A stretch of 64,000 nucleotides of DNA from Sycon ciliatum (GCF_964019385.1 NC_088655.1:16491148-16555147); one strand, 5' to 3'; positions 9,836-21,544 are shown, counted from the first letter of the stretch. Numbers and translations are program-made. The notes: a model not told the origin generated them from the letters alone.

Positions 9836-10302
9836 GTAAACCTGCAGCCTCTTTTGCCGTCGGACAGGATGCTTAGAATAGGCGCCTGTAAAGTAATGTA
9901 CTGAACTGCCACCAAAAGTACTAGTATTGACATCAGCCATCTCCAACCAATCTATATCTGACGATTTCCAATGCACGAGCCAGGTTCATCCAATAAAATG
10001 ATATAGCGCCCGACAACACACAGCCTTTGCACGAAAAATCCTGTTCTGCACATTCGAACACTACTTTGTTCAAGAGTTCGAAAGTCTCTGGCCAGCCATG
10101 ACTCCTACGCAATGCATATTATGTACTATACGTTAGCCGTAGACCTTGGCTGAACTAAGAAAAGCACGGGAATCAAATTCAACTGCCCTGTTCACTAGTG
10201 CGATTTTGCCATAATACCACTGGCCTTTCTCGGCACCCAATACGTCTGCGATCATGGAGCAATCATTCACTGAAGATCTTGGGTCTTTGTTGTAATACCT
10301 CT

Positions 10303-10756
10303 TCAGTTTTGCGATGACGTTGTTATCAAATAACTGGAGTGTCTTGCCAACGTCATCTTTCCCACTTCACCTGCATAATCCACCCATTCTTTACAATGGT
10401 TGCAGATGAGATCAGGCTGACCACGTTCGACTTTAGCTATCGTGTAGTGTGTATAATATGTGCCATGCAGGTTATTGAGTTGATCACTTACTGCTTTCCT
10501 AGTAGGCTTTTCACGCGGCCGTGCCTCAACGGGAATCCGCAGATATCCGTCATCCTGCATTATCATTAGGATTGTAAACTATGGTAAATGACTCTACAAC
10601 TGTTTCGTTCTCCTTGTTTCATGTGAGTCCGAATATAACCACTGGACCTGATCGAGTCTGTTCAGTCTTGTTCCGCACATTGCCTGCTGTGTCTGAGTCG
10701 TTCCCTGAAACGTTTTCCTCCGTACCGCGCCGATCTGTTTGTCTTCTCTCATGCAT
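10303..10756 (-). pseudogene. POU-like locus F: N-terminus plus POU-specific-like domain, broken
   Basis: Read on the minus strand, an ATG at 10756-10754 starts a peptide like that of locus G (MHERRQTDRRGTEENVSG...). A TGA at 10621-10619 replaces a Ser codon of the G copy. After a further frame change near 10565 the frame continues with MQDDG.LRIP, then TRKAVSDQLNNLHGTYYTHY and TIAKVERG. The last part aligns with the POU-specific domain of gene E (QKAVSERLN..FGTSYT.YQISRFE). No homeodomain follows. It is a decayed member of the cluster in opposite orientation to the other loci. Confidence 0.6.
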
Positions 10757-10799
10757 GTTGCTGCAAACTTCCAGAGCACTGTTCCACTACCTTGCTACT

Positions 10800-12216
10800 T
10801 CGAAGTAGTCAGAACTGTAAATATCCAAGGTGTAATATATCTACTCTAGCCCAATGCAAGAACATTGAAACAAAGGTTGCTGCCTATAACAAACAAAAGC
10901 AACCTTTACAGAACAACGGTCATTGGGTACATTAATACTTTCTCAAAATTGAAATGAGCTCAGTCTTTCAGTACAGTTGCATACTAATACTGAATACTAA
11001 GAGTCGGTCGAGTTAATCAACCCCTGCAAATATGCAATTTTCTCACTACATTTCATTCTAAAGGTCTCCAACTCTTCTCAATGTTGTTTGAAAACCGATA
11101 AAATATTAAGAGCATTTTCAATTTCTTGCTAGTTTGCGTAGGTGCTATTTCAGCTTTCGTGGCCAAGACAGTCTATAGACCTCTGACATAACTGGTATAA
11201 TTATAAACAGGAACCATTTCACGGCTGAGACTGGATAATATGTCATTAATATGCATTTCAATAGCGACCACCTTCGAGGGTTCCAGGTCAGTGCGCTGAA
11301 TAATACTTCAGTGAGTGACATTTCATCGCTGTCAACTGATCGAAAACCCCGTCGATGCTTCGAGAATTCGCGACAGACACACTTCGCCGAATTGCTGTTT
11401 AGGTGATTACCAGTTGGGAGAGGGTTTTTTCGACTACAGATCGTTTCGCCGAATTCTTGTCTCTTAAACATCCTGTGTCAAAATACATGCGCGCAGTGAA
11501 AATGTTATACTGGCCTTCAGAAAAACAAAAAAGCCTTGACACATTAGAAATGCTTCCCAGCCGTGCATTTTCATGTACATGTGTAACAGGTAGCCGAGTG
11601 GTAGGCGCGGTGCAATAAACACGAGTTATCCTTTATTATTATTCTCTTAGGTACACACCTAGGATATATTAGAAGTTAAAGAAGAAGCGGCAAATAAATG
11701 GCTTTCTCTCCGGTGCACACCTAGAGGTTGACTACTTCTTCTTCGAGTTAGCTTTGTCGTTGCTATCTAATATTCTCTAACTAAAACAGAAATACGCAGC
11801 AGCTTTTATGCAGCAGACGCCGTACGTTTATATTTGGAGATACACTGAAATTTATATACATAAGGTCAAGTTCCGTATTGCTTCCGTATTACTTCCGTAT
11901 TAGCCAGGCAGGGATACTACACGTGTACATGATAGGTTGTGCACGTCCAGTACCACCAGTGCACCCAAGTTAGCTGGTGTGTGCGGAACATTGTCGGCTG
12001 CATTTGTAGCGGGCCGCAGTCTCTCGGAGGCAAAAATACAAGGGTCTCAGTGAACACACTGTAACTGGCAATTGAAATGTACTGGAAACGAAATTAACTA
12101 TTTGGCAACTAAATTAACTAACTGGCTATAAAAGAATCGAGAGCAGCAGCTTTTGATACAAAGGCAGACTCCGTACGCTAATGTACGGGGATAAGCTATA
12201 CTCTAAACACTAAACG
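10800..12216. other. No gene recognised; shared low-copy segments
   Basis: No supported gene. 10790-10990 is homologous to 15300-15440 and 20815-20870. 11050-11290 is homologous to 21240-21450, and 11207-11285 holds a single copy of the unit amplified at 47214-47505. gcagcagctttt/cagactccgtacgctaa near 12140-12190 recurs at 19125-19180. Confidence 0.5.
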
Positions 12217-12592
12217 CTATACGCTTTGGAGGCAGCAGCGTGCCAACGCTACACATTTCGGGCTCTGCGCACTGTTCGCTTCAGAGCTACGGAAGATGGT
12301 ACGCTCACCACAGGTCACCCCTTTTCCCAGTGACCCCGGGACGATCTGGTGGGAAGAGTCGTGACTCATCGCGGCTTTTTTTTCTTCATGCAGCCTTTGC
12401 AGGATAGCTCGTTTCCCTTTCGCAGCTCCAGTAAACAGTCTTGTTTCTTCTACTCTTGTCCTCCACGTGGCTATACCCATCCTTGACTAGTTTGGGGTTG
12501 CCTTGCACAGTTGGACCAGTACAAGCGGGACAAGCGTCCATGATTGAGTCTCGAAGATAAATGATTCCATACTCATGGCTCACAAATTTCAT
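12217..12592 (-). pseudogene. FLYWCH-type zinc-finger protein fragment, frameshifted
   Basis: The minus frame reads MDACPACTGPTVQGNPKLV, then KDGYSHVEDKS, then NKTVYWSCERE. The order G.PKLV.DGY.....KS...K..YW.C fits the FLYWCH zinc-finger domain, whose signature is the aromatic DGY and the YWxC ligand. The next expected Cys is Tyr here (SYPAKAA), and a stop follows. A second frame then continues RLHEEKKAAMSHDSSHQ, as the His-containing end would. A frameshift and loss of a zinc ligand make this a probable pseudogene. FLYWCH domains occur in transcription factors and in MULE-type transposases; I cannot tell which. Confidence 0.45.
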
Positions 12593-13235
12593 TCGATGAG
12601 TTGACTACCTCGAAATGTTTCGCGACGAAAGTGACGAACGTGCAGTACACGCGATGGAGTGACGGGGGCGTCACCACTCTTGTCTTGCACGTGGGAATAC
12701 CCATCTTGACTAGTTTGGGGTTGCCTTGCACAGTTGGGCCCGGTAAAAGCGGGACAAGCGTCCATGATTGAGTCTCCAAGATAAAGGATTCCATAGCCAT
12801 GGCTCACAAATTTCATTCGACGAGTTGACCACCTCGAAATGTTTCGCAACGAAAGTGACGGACGTGCAGTACACGCGATGGAGTGACAGGGGCGGCACTA
12901 CTCTTGTCTTGCACGTGGGCATACCCATCCTTGACTAGTTTGGGGTTGCCTTGCACAGTTGGGCCAGTAAAAGCGGGACAAGCGTCCATGATTGAGTCTC
13001 TAAGATAAAGGATTCCATAGCCATGGCTCACAAATTTCATTCGACGAGTTGACCACCTCGAAATGTCTCGCGACGAAATGTCACGCGCCCAACTAACTGG
13101 ATACCGAGTATCAGGGTTAGGGTTAGGTTGAACAATGGCTGAAAATTCAACCCAGGCCAGCAAATCTACACTAGCTGCCACACTACTCTCTTGGGGACGT
13201 GCAGTACACGCGATGGAGTGACGGGGGCGTCACCA
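12593..13235 (-). repeat. ~210-240-bp tandem duplications of the FLYWCH N-terminal segment
   Basis: The segment with gttgccttgcacagttgg, caagcgtccatgattgagtc and gaccacctcgaaatgt is repeated in units starting near 12640 and 12870, with a partial copy at 13195-13235. The first, diverged unit is part of the FLYWCH fragment. On the minus strand each unit re-encodes GYGILYL.DSIMDACPAFTG and GNPKLVKDGY, with frame differences. The YWxC part is not repeated. Confidence 0.75.
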
Positions 13236-13500
13236 TGACTGGGTCCGGCAGCAACAGCACCTGCTGATGCAGTGCTGTCTGCTGCCCCTCCCACTGCTGC
13301 TGCTTCTGCTGCGACGCTTACAATTTGAGCGGATCTTACTGGTGGTCTTGATGTGGGAACAGCAACTGATGCAGCTGTGACTGGAGGCAGCGCGCCATTC
13401 TGAACAACAACCGAAGCTGATGCCTGCCCATTCGTTGCTGTGGCATCTAGTGGCAGCGTCGAGTCCTCTCCTTACTTTGTATAACCTTTCCGGAGTGATG
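13228..13500 (-). pseudogene. Ala/Val-rich open frame upstream of the FLYWCH repeats
   Basis: A minus frame (about 13490 to 13150) is open and rich in Ala, Val, Ser and Pro (QIVSVAAEAAAVGG, DSTASAGAVAAGPSHG). It runs directly into the repeated peptide DAPVTPSRVLHV. It may be the low-complexity N-terminal part of the former FLYWCH gene. I do not recognise a domain. No gene is seen from 13500 to 14080. Confidence 0.25.
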
Positions 13501-14169
13501 CCGCACATGTGCGTCAAAACGTCCTACCCTGATTTCCTGATGCCGCATATGTGCGTCAAGTAAAAGCTTAAACATCACTGTTCAAATTGTCGTAACTCCA
13601 TTGTCCTTTATCCGATCGTCGCGAATGATGCCTCGTTGGAAAGGTGGTATGTCGTTTGATATAGCGCGATGCGGAATCACTGAGTATTGAAGAACGAAAC
13701 GAGAATACGCTTGAAATTGTTTAGAAAATTTGTACGCAGAGCACTTCAAAGTTAGTGTCTCGGCGTGCCTCAAACAGGGACTTTCCCAGTGACTCATCGC
13801 TGCACAGCGCATGCGAAGTAGAGACCAAATGAATCGCTTGAGCTTCATGAATCTGCAGGACTCTAAATAACCGTTCTAAGTGGAGTATAAATTAAGAAAC
13901 GATAAAATTTGTGGAGGCGGGTACAGAATCTCGCTCAGGCGCAATAGGGCGGCTCTCAACAGGCTTGAAGGCGATTCTGTTCCTCCTGCTGGGTGTCTAG
14001 TGGCGATATTCAGAGAGAGGACATCTGTAGCTTTCCAATGAGACTAAAAAGAAATAATTATGAAACTGGTGAGTGAAATTAGATAATGTTCAAGTGCATA
14101 CTGGGACTATTGCGTATGGCAACGCGGCCGGTGGCAGGAATCAGGGGATTTAGCACCAGGGCGCAAAAG

Positions 14170-14310
14170 GTTAAGAAGAAAGAGGACCAAAAAGCGACAA
14201 TTTACGCTAGTATATTCACTAGGACCACCAGTTACTGTACAATCAGCTCTTGTCTAGCATTGCACAACACTGACCAACGGTACAGATATTCTATACCTAA
14301 CTGGCAATTA
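14170..14310. repeat. Low-copy module 'caccaccagttact' (copy 1)
   Basis: A ~140-bp segment with aagaggaccaaaaagcgaca, accaccagttactgtacaat and cattgcacaacactgacc recurs at 36230-36390, 38850-39000 and 47575-47740. At 38850 it directly precedes locus C, and at 47575 it precedes a fragment of the shared POU-like upstream region. It may be an upstream part of the duplicated gene unit. Confidence 0.7.
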
Positions 14311-14406
14311 GTGGATATTATAGCGTAATATGGCGCTGTTTCATCCTCTTTCTTCTGATAAACAACCACTGGCTTTCCACCCAAGTCTTACTTTACTTTC
14401 TATTCC

Positions 14407-14410
14407 TTAA

Positions 14411-14445
<35 letters not shown>
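14407..14445. repeat. (CT)n microsatellite
   Basis: A CT run ending ctccctccag, immediately followed by taatgcggtacagcgtggga, the exon-like module also seen after CT runs near 21805. Confidence 0.85.
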
Positions 14446-14448
<3 letters not shown>

Positions 14449-14477
14449 CAGTAATGCGGTACAGCGTGGGAATTGCC

Positions 14478-14725
14478 ATTGAAGCTTACAATATTCTGGA
14501 GAAGGAGAACACTACTCGTCTGCACACGCGTCGGATTCATCCTCTGAAGATGACACTGATTAACCTCGCAAGATTCAGCGAACTCGGTCCTGCAAGAAGG
14601 TGAAATCAGTTTAAAAAAACAGAAACAATCAAACGCGGATACTCCGCAGACAAAGAAGGCGAACAGCAGAACGATTAATTGCCTTCCCATGTTCTCAGTT
14701 TTCTATCAAGATCTCGCTGACGAAA
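14478..14725 (+). pseudogene. POU-like N-terminal fragment (locus H)
   Basis: Homologous to gene B codons ~28-115: EAYNILEKE, SSAHASDSSSEDDT, RKIQR, KKVKSV, SADKEGEQQND. It has several stops and frame changes. It retains the unshifted gatgacactgatt junction, so it branched before the frameshift seen in locus A. Confidence 0.65.
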
Positions 14726-14925
14726 AGTTACTGTTGTATTCTTTTCAATGATTTCAATTCGCTCAGGGCACAGGCAATACTGCCTTTTCACCGGAGAGAG
14801 GATTCTCCGGTTCCTACCAAAAACGAGAAACCTGCGATATGAATATGTATGAGAAAGATAGGAGAAAAATGAATAATGATGATGTCAGATTACGACAGTT
14901 TAGTTGTTATGCGAGATTTCCCTGC

Positions 14926-15267
14926 TCAATGCGAGTCTTCAGATGGTTTACTAGCGCACAATGGACTAGTTGTTCCGTTTGTCTCGCTGTCTTGTTCGCA
15001 TGACGAGCTGGAGCCGTCGCCAGGGGTATTGGGCGACTCAATGGGAATCCGTTGACGTCTGTCATCCTGCATATCACTGGGTTTGTCGACTATGGTAAAT
15101 GAATCGACAACTGTTTCGTTCTCCTTGTTTGATGTGAGTCCGAACCTAACCACTGGACCTGATCGAGCCTGTTCAGTCTTGTTCGCCACATTCCCTTCTG
15201 TGTCTGAGTCGCTCCCTGAAACGTTTTCCTCTGTACCGCGCCGATCTGTTTGTCTTCTCTCATGCAT
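14926..15267 (-). CDS. POU-like relative G: N-terminal region only, 113 codons
   Basis: An ATG at 15267 opens a 113-codon frame (MHERRQTDRRGTEENVSG, SGSDSDTEGNVANKTEQ, ...TSPLCASKPSEDSH). It is rich in Ser, Asp, Glu and Asn and basic at the start, like the N-termini of the other cluster members. Locus F (10.3-10.8 kb) is its paralogue: sequence identity is high on both sides of the ATG and continues upstream to about 15440. In F the frame leads on to a POU-specific-like domain; here homology ends near 15060 and the frame stops without any domain. It is either a truncated pseudogene or one exon of a longer gene. No known function. Confidence 0.4.
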   Translation of the reverse strand: MHERRQTDRRGTEENVSGSDSDTEGNVANKTEQARSGPVVRFGLTSNKENETVVDSFTIVDKPSDMQDDRRQRIPIESPNTPGDGSSSSCEQDSETNGTTSPLCASKPSEDSH

Positions 15268-15481
15268 GTTGCTGCAAACTGCTAACGCACTGTTCCACTA
15301 CCTTGGTAGTCAGAACTGTAAATATCCAAGGTGTAAGATATCTACTCTAGCCCAGTGCAAGAACATTGAAACAAAGGTTGCTGCCTATAACAAACAAAAG
15401 CAACCTTTACAGAACAACGGTCATTGGATATGTAGTGGGTAGCTCACTCATCCTCCCGCACTTACCCCCCCCCCCCATCTC

Positions 15482-15655
<174 letters not shown>

Positions 15656-15824
15656 ATTGTCTGGCTCTCAGGTTCTCACACACAGTCTTTCTTCTCTCCC
15701 TTTCCCCCACGGTGCGTGATGTGCGCCTTGATCCCGAGACCATTGGTCGGGGGAGCGCACTTCACCTCACCGGCACAGCTCAATAGCACCTACATGCCCT
15801 TTGTAGTCCCCTGTGTTCTCTTGA

Positions 15825-16299
<475 letters not shown>

Positions 16300-16579
16300 C
16301 TCTTCCATTCTATGTAGGCATGTGCACATTCATTAAAAAAAACCGAGTGGAGGCACGACAATCAACAGGAATTAACATTAATCAAACTTTCTCAGATACA
16401 TACCTGGATCATGTAAAAATGCAAAAAAGAGAAGCGGCAACGAAAGAGCTTGGAAGCTCAGGGCCCTACGCTATGCTTTTTTGCTTGCTCATCATGCATG
16501 TAACGTGTCAAAGCTGTGATGGCCCTGGCTAGCGTTCTGGAGTCGAAGGGATGTCTGTCCTGACGTTTCCTGTGACCGG

Positions 16580-16782
16580 TAGGCATATGCGGATAATTCC
16601 GGCAGAAAAATTGGCAGAATTCGGTACTTTTTCTGGTAAGTTTCATGCATGTTTGGTATGTGGATAAAGAAATGGAGCAGAATTCGAGGAATTGCCCGCC
16701 ATAAAGTTTGTATGGTTCTGCCAATTTCACTGCTTTTCGAGCAGAATCTGCCACCTTTTCGCGCATTATCCGCACACCCCTA
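16580..16782. mobile_element. hAT-type MITE copy 3 (203 bp)
   Basis: Ends TAGGCATATGCGGATAAT and ATTATCCGCACACCCCTA, flanked by an 8-bp duplication GTGACCGG (16572-16579 and 16783-16790). The insertion splits a 69-bp unit of the composite repeat, whose intact neighbours provide the empty site. Confidence 0.92.
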
Positions 16783-16999
16783 GTGACCGGTGCTGACTCT
16801 GCCGATCACGGACGTTCTGGAGTCGACGGGATCTCTCTTCCGACGTTTCCTGTGACCGGCGCTGACTCGCCCGTTCAGGATTATTTTGGAGATGACGGGA
16901 TCTCTCTTCGAAAGTTTGTTTTTGCCGACGCATCCTGTCTTTTATTCGGCAACTAACGTCCATTCTAATAGCATTTCCTCGTCTCCCTACTTCGTACAT
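16766..16999 (-). pseudogene. Charged 23-residue repeats (Helitron-like?), copy in partial composite
   Basis: The minus frame carries RMDVSCRIKDRMRRQKQ, TFEERSRHLQNNPERAS and QRRSQETSEERSRRLQN. This is the clearest version of the charged repeat because it includes a short non-repetitive lead (DVSCRI.DRMRRQ) also seen at 25500-25560. The hAT MITE cuts it on the distal side. Assignment to Helitrons is tentative. Confidence 0.3.
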
Positions 17000-17689
17000 G
17001 TATTTCTTTCCAGAAAATCTCTCTGTACAGCAGGGAGTCGTTTACATAATACGAATCCCTGCTATACATCTATATACGTTATAATTATTATGCTATCGGC
17101 CTACATGCGATTCCCGGGCTGGTCGACAGGCGGCCCAGCCAGCCTGCCAGTGGGATCTCGGCCTCGCACACAAATCCACACAAAGTGCTTAAGCACTATC
17201 GGCCTGAATGCATTCCCCCATACACTTCGCATATATACTCATTCTCTTGATGGTACCGTACTCTTGATGGTACGGGACAGGTATGGGATAGCGCCGGGCA
17301 TGCTGATGGCACAAACAAACAACTAATAATTATTGTGGCCGGCTGTCTGTGCTGGTACGGTACGGTACGGGACAGATACGGGACAGCGCCAAGCGTGACA
17401 CAAACAAACAAACACCAAACGAGAGAGCTTGGAAGCTCAGGGCCCTACGCTATGCTTTTATGCTTTTTTGCCTAGCTCATCGTACATGTACATGTTATAA
17501 GAACTGATGGAGTTGTCTTTTTCCGTTCATTAGCGTATTGCAAAAACGTTTCAATCGGTTTGAATATTATGAGTTAGGCAAAAGTATTTGCAGAATTTAT
17601 TGCGGATTGTTGTTTCTCTAATAATCATCTACTTTTGTTTTGCTCCTTCTTTAATTTTTATCTCCTTATATTGTAAATCAACAAATTTT

Positions 17690-19023
17690 GGCCGATGAGA
17701 AAATCAGAAACCTCTCGATTAGAGAGGTTAAGATGCACGTTATTTCCGACGTGACGAGCAGTTTCACGTCAAATTTGAAATCGATCGGTATTTTTGCTCT
17801 CACATGCATCCATCGCTCAATAATGCATCAATTTCCTATATGACAAACTTTGGCCTGTGATTTACTTTGGCCGGTTGGTACCAAGCGGCGAAATCAGCGA
17901 AATGAAATCGCCAGCGAACATTAGTTGATTTTAATACAGGAATCGGATTTTCTGGCCTTTTTGTAGTAATACATCTACATTGACCTGTTGAGCCAATGAC
18001 GACGCCGAATGCATGGTTGCCTGTGGAGGACATTACATAACTTTACAGTCTCCTAAAATACGTATCCTGTCCGACGGCAAAAGAGGCTGCAGATTTAGTT
18101 TTTCTGCGCGTCGACGGGATGTCTGCGACGCGAAAGTTCAGCTCGCGTTATTTGGCTCGCACGTCGAAAAAATCAACGCGAGTGACCTGCTGCTCACGTG
18201 GAAATTTGGACATTACATAACTTTACAGTCTCCTATATAAATACGTATCCTGTTCGACGGCAAAAGAGGCTGCAGGTTTAGTTTTTCTGCGCGTCGACGG
18301 GATGTCTGTCCTGACGTTTACTGGGACCGGCGCTGACTCTGCCGATCACGGGCGTTCTGGACTCGACGGGATGTCTGTCCTGACGTTTCCTGGGACCGGC
18401 TTAGACTCTGCCGATCACGGGCGTTCTGGACTCAACGGGATGTCTGTCCTGACGTTGCCTGGTACCGCCGGACTCTACCGATCACGGGCGTTCTGGAGTC
18501 GACGGGATCTCTCTTCCGACGTTTCCTGTGACCGGCACTGAATCGCCCTTTCACGCTTTGTTTGGAGACGACGGGATCTCTCTTCCAAAGTATGTTTATG
18601 CTGACGCATCCTATCACCTAATCGGCGTCTATTCTAATTTAATTTCCTCCTCGTCTCCCTATTTCTTTCCAAATCCCACTCTACATCAGGGAGTCGTATG
18701 CATAATACAACGAATATTGGTACGGTACGGGACAGATACAGGAGCCCGCAAATATTGTGGACAGCTGTTATGTACAATCCTGTAGAGCCTTTGTAGTCAC
18801 AGATACGGGACAGATACGGGACAGATACGGGATAGCGCCAGGCGTGACACAAACAAACAAACAAACAAACACACAAACAAACAAATACCAAATTAAAGCT
18901 GTGTGGACCCTGGCTAGCGCCAGACGTTACTGAAGTAACGTCTTCTGCATAGCTACGGGAATTAAAGCTGTGTGGACCCTGGCTAGCGCCACTGAAGTAA
19001 CGTCTTCTGCATAGCTACGGGAA
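17690..19023. repeat. Composite repeat copy 2 (1.3 kb)
   Basis: Same order and orientation as 610-1888. It extends further left to a gattagagaggttaagatgc terminus at about 17721, matching 26825-26870 in inverted orientation. Four 69-bp units occupy about 18300-18590. The distal end has one complete 68-bp gacgttactgaagtaacgtc unit and one with an internal deletion. Confidence 0.88.
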
Positions 19024-19242
19024 TAAAGGAACTTTCTCATGTGCACACGTGGAGGCCAGAACAGCTCGGCTCTGTTGTTGTTGAGTTTTAGAAATCAGAA
19101 AACAGTTGTTGTGTCGAAATCAGTAAAGCGCAGCAGCTTTTTAGGGCGGCAGACTCCATACGCTAACGTACGGGGATACGCTAAATACACATGTACGCTG
19201 TACAAGGAGTCAGCTACAGTTGCGCACTAGCAAGGCAGGGGA
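19024..19242. other. No gene recognised
   Basis: Non-coding. Includes gcagcagctttttagggcgg...ctccatacgctaacgtacgg, a segment shared with 12140-12190 and loosely with 11800-11840. Confidence 0.4.
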
Positions 19243-20770
19243 TTTTTTTTTTCACACGGAAAACTGAGCCTCTTGTACGGGCAAAATAACACTTTTTGTG
19301 AAGAATCAACACACAAAAAACGAATCATCAGATATAGTATTTACAGAGTCTGTCACTCAGTAGGATCACTGCACTGTGCAGGTTCACTGGATGCGTGCCT
19401 CCGCCGCCACTAGCACAGCAGGGGACTCAGGCATGGCAGGAGCAAACATGCTCCTTGAGCCACGCAGGCACATAGCACCACAACGCACCAGGGCAAACCC
19501 AAGGCGGCAGCGCAGCAAGGAGATAACCTGCCCGTATGGCTCCTTACTCTTCTCAGCCAGGAGAGAGGCGATCCGCGTGAAAAGAGCATTGGCATGCTTG
19601 CCATAGCCACCAGAGGCAGAGAGCACAACGGGCACGAAGGAGGCATGCTCAACTTCACGTACTCGCTCCTCGTACTTCCGGCGCTTTTCCTGTTCATGGC
19701 GTCTGTAGCTAGCAGCGAGGGAGGTGGCACGATTCGAAGACGCAAAAGGGTTGAACACCCGTACATCAATAAAGATGCGCTCGAATCGGCCACCCCACAC
19801 ACCACTAGCCGCAACGTCCAGCCGAGCTTGCTCCTCCGTGACAGCTGTGCGATGGCGGAAGGCCTCTCCGGTGACGGGCTGGAGGTGGGGTTCCACTGTC
19901 ACGTTGTGAGCGACCTGCCTCAGAGCTCTGGCGGTGATGTCCCTCACCTCGTTGTGTCGCAGCGTCGGGAAGCCACCAAACGGGCACGACAGGGCGTGAC
20001 TCACATTCAGCGGCTTACTGCACACGCAGAGGCTTGGGAGCCGAGGAGGTGTCCAGCCGTACCGGAGGCACAGGCCATCCCGGAAATCTCCCTTGCTGAG
20101 TGTGAAACCATGGCGGCTGAGGGGGCGGCAGGTCAGCCAGCTGGATGCACCCTTTTCTGAGGCCAGGTCGAGAACAGGGGCCAGCTCCCGGTGATCCGAG
20201 CGAAGAGCGTCAGCCATAGACTTGAACGCGCTCCGCTTCTCGGCCCGAACCGTCGCCTTGACCGTCCGGAGCTGAGTCAGAGAGTCGCCAAGAGACGACT
20301 CCTGCTCCAGCAGGCGAGACACGAGGCTAGCCGTGATCCTTCGGGATGAGGTGTACTGTTCAGCCACTGAACAAGGGTCTGCCATACCCAGTCCCCCAAG
20401 CCGGCAAGGCAGAGAGAGTAGGGAGCGAACAGTTGTCCCAGGTGGAGCCTGACCCGTGATGGCCGGGATGAGCCGACCGCTGATTGCGTGTTCCAGCGGT
20501 TCAAGCAAGGATGGCGGGATGGAGGAGGTCCGGCAGAGGAAGGACCACTTGTTTTGCAGGCCCTGTGTGAAGGCGGAGTAGGCGGCCTGTGGCTGCGATG
20601 CAGCGATGGTCGTGAGCTGCGCAACTTCCTCACACCAGGTGGCGACCTTGGACTGGACAAATTGTTCTATAAACTCATCCGTGCCCAAAGGTGCACCAAG
20701 GTGGCGGCAACCATCACACGTGACCTGCACACCGGTCCCCTCGAACATCTTGATAGCAGCTGCGTACCTG
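19243..20770 (-). mobile_element. 5'-truncated LINE-type retrotransposon copy
   Basis: The element is read on the minus strand. Its 3' end has tttgcccgtacaagaggctc, followed by an A-run (the T-run at about 19242-19251 on plus). Its 5' limit lies near 20770-20815, where homology to the 10.9-kb region resumes. It was apparently inserted 5'-truncated into a sequence also found at 10940-10990. Confidence 0.65.
19384..20748 (-). CDS. Retroelement protein, C-terminal half: post-RT region and PD-(D/E)XK-like nuclease
   Basis: A 454-codon frame without breaks. First ~125 residues: the region after the RT catalytic motifs (RHLGAPLGT, NKWSFLCRT, LEPLEHAISGRLIPAITG, LPCRLGGLGMADP), a pattern frequent in non-LTR elements of corals and sponges. 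Middle: a long helical linker. From about residue 225: DGLCLRYGW, a C.C...H.L.C zinc-knuckle-like motif (CVCSKPLNVSHALSCPFGG), LRHNEVRD, then ARLDVAASG and ERIFIDVRVFNP, which resemble the acidic core of PD-(D/E)XK nucleases. C-terminus: RRHEQEKRRKYEERVREVE and a hydrophobic end. The RT catalytic domain (YxDD) is absent through 5' truncation, so this copy cannot mobilise itself. A decayed relative is at 2424-3310(+). Confidence 0.65.
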   Translation of the reverse strand: MFEGTGVQVTCDGCRHLGAPLGTDEFIEQFVQSKVATWCEEVAQLTTIAASQPQAAYSAFTQGLQNKWSFLCRTSSIPPSLLEPLEHAISGRLIPAITGQAPPGTTVRSLLSLPCRLGGLGMADPCSVAEQYTSSRRITASLVSRLLEQESSLGDSLTQLRTVKATVRAEKRSAFKSMADALRSDHRELAPVLDLASEKGASSWLTCRPLSRHGFTLSKGDFRDGLCLRYGWTPPRLPSLCVCSKPLNVSHALSCPFGGFPTLRHNEVRDITARALRQVAHNVTVEPHLQPVTGEAFRHRTAVTEEQARLDVAASGVWGGRFERIFIDVRVFNPFASSNRATSLAASYRRHEQEKRRKYEERVREVEHASFVPVVLSASGGYGKHANALFTRIASLLAEKSKEPYGQVISLLRCRLGFALVRCGAMCLRGSRSMFAPAMPESPAVLVAAEARIQ

Positions 20771-20898
20771 GAGGGCTTGACCAGGAGGATACTACGGACA
20801 CAGCAATACTTTTCCGAAATGAAAATGAGCTGAGTCTTTCAGTACAGTTACATACTAATACCAAAAGTGTTTATGCACCCTTGCTATAGCGCTAATAC

Positions 20899-21164
20899 CA
20901 AGAGTACATGAAAACCAGAGTGTGCAGCTCGGATGGGTTGCTGTCACGGCGGAATTCCGTGATTACATCATTTTAGTGATGTAGTGCGTAAACGTAGGAT
21001 TCAGGCGGGTCTCTTTCTGCACAACTGCAGCTCAGTTGTACGCACTACTCCATTTCCCGCCTCAGATCCGCGCCAAATATGATGTAATCACGGAATTCCG
21101 CCGCGACAGACACCCATAGCAGAAAAGGTCCCAGGCTGCACACTCTGGTTTTCATGTACTCTTG
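20899..21164. mobile_element. TIR element, 266 bp, ends CAAGAGT, 7-bp TSD
   Basis: Inverted ends CAAGAGTACATGAAAACCAG and CTGGTTTTCATGTACTCTTG. A second inner inverted pair (cggaattccgtgattacatc and its complement) lies inside. Target duplication CTAATAC at 20892-20898 and 21165-21171. The locus at 10980 (actaatactgaatacta) resembles the empty site. A related element is at 47938-48301. Confidence 0.85.
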
Positions 21165-21331
21165 CTAATACTGAATACTACGTGACGGCTACGGTTATCA
21201 CCTTTTGCAAATATACAAAGGTTCTCACTATATGTGATTCTAAAGGTCCCCAACTCTTCTCAATGTTGTTTGAAAACAGTTACAGCATTCACCCCCAGCG
21301 TTTGCAATTTCGTGCTAGTCTGCGGAGGTGC

Positions 21332-21332
<1 letters not shown>

Positions 21333-21382
<50 letters not shown>
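21333..21382. repeat. Poly-T tract (~50 bp)
   Basis: A nearly pure T run. It interrupts a segment (gtgctatt...agctttcgttgc) that is continuous at 11142-11160, so it is an insertion relative to that paralogous sequence. Confidence 0.9.
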
Positions 21383-21385
<3 letters not shown>

Positions 21386-21544
21386 ATTTTAGCTTTCGTT
21401 GCAAATGCAGTCCATACACCTCTGAAATAACTGGAATAATTATAGACACGAACAGTAGACACTCATTCATATCATCATGTCGAGTTCGCATCTTATTGCA
21501 AAGCAGATGAACACCATGATGGTGTTTGAAAATATTTATTTCAC

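Larger units (their letters stand above)
16445..17480. repeat. Partial composite-repeat copy, interrupted by a hAT MITE
   Basis: It contains 69-bp units (cctgtgaccggtgctgactc, gatctctcttccgacgtttc), a distal module (catttcctcgtctccctact...cagcagggagtcgtttacat), and the gagagcttggaagctcaggg module at both ends (16445-16490 and 17422-17465). It reads through a ~200-bp unique segment near 17090-17230 that is shared, inverted, with 27830-27960. Confidence 0.75.

Noticed and set aside
13112..13130. Interstitial telomere (ggttagggttagg)
   Set aside because: Only two TTAGGG units, inside a tandem duplication boundary; not enough to claim a telomeric insertion.
19594..20160. 188-codon plus-strand frame
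   Set aside because: It is the antisense shadow of the minus-strand retroelement frame 19384-20748.
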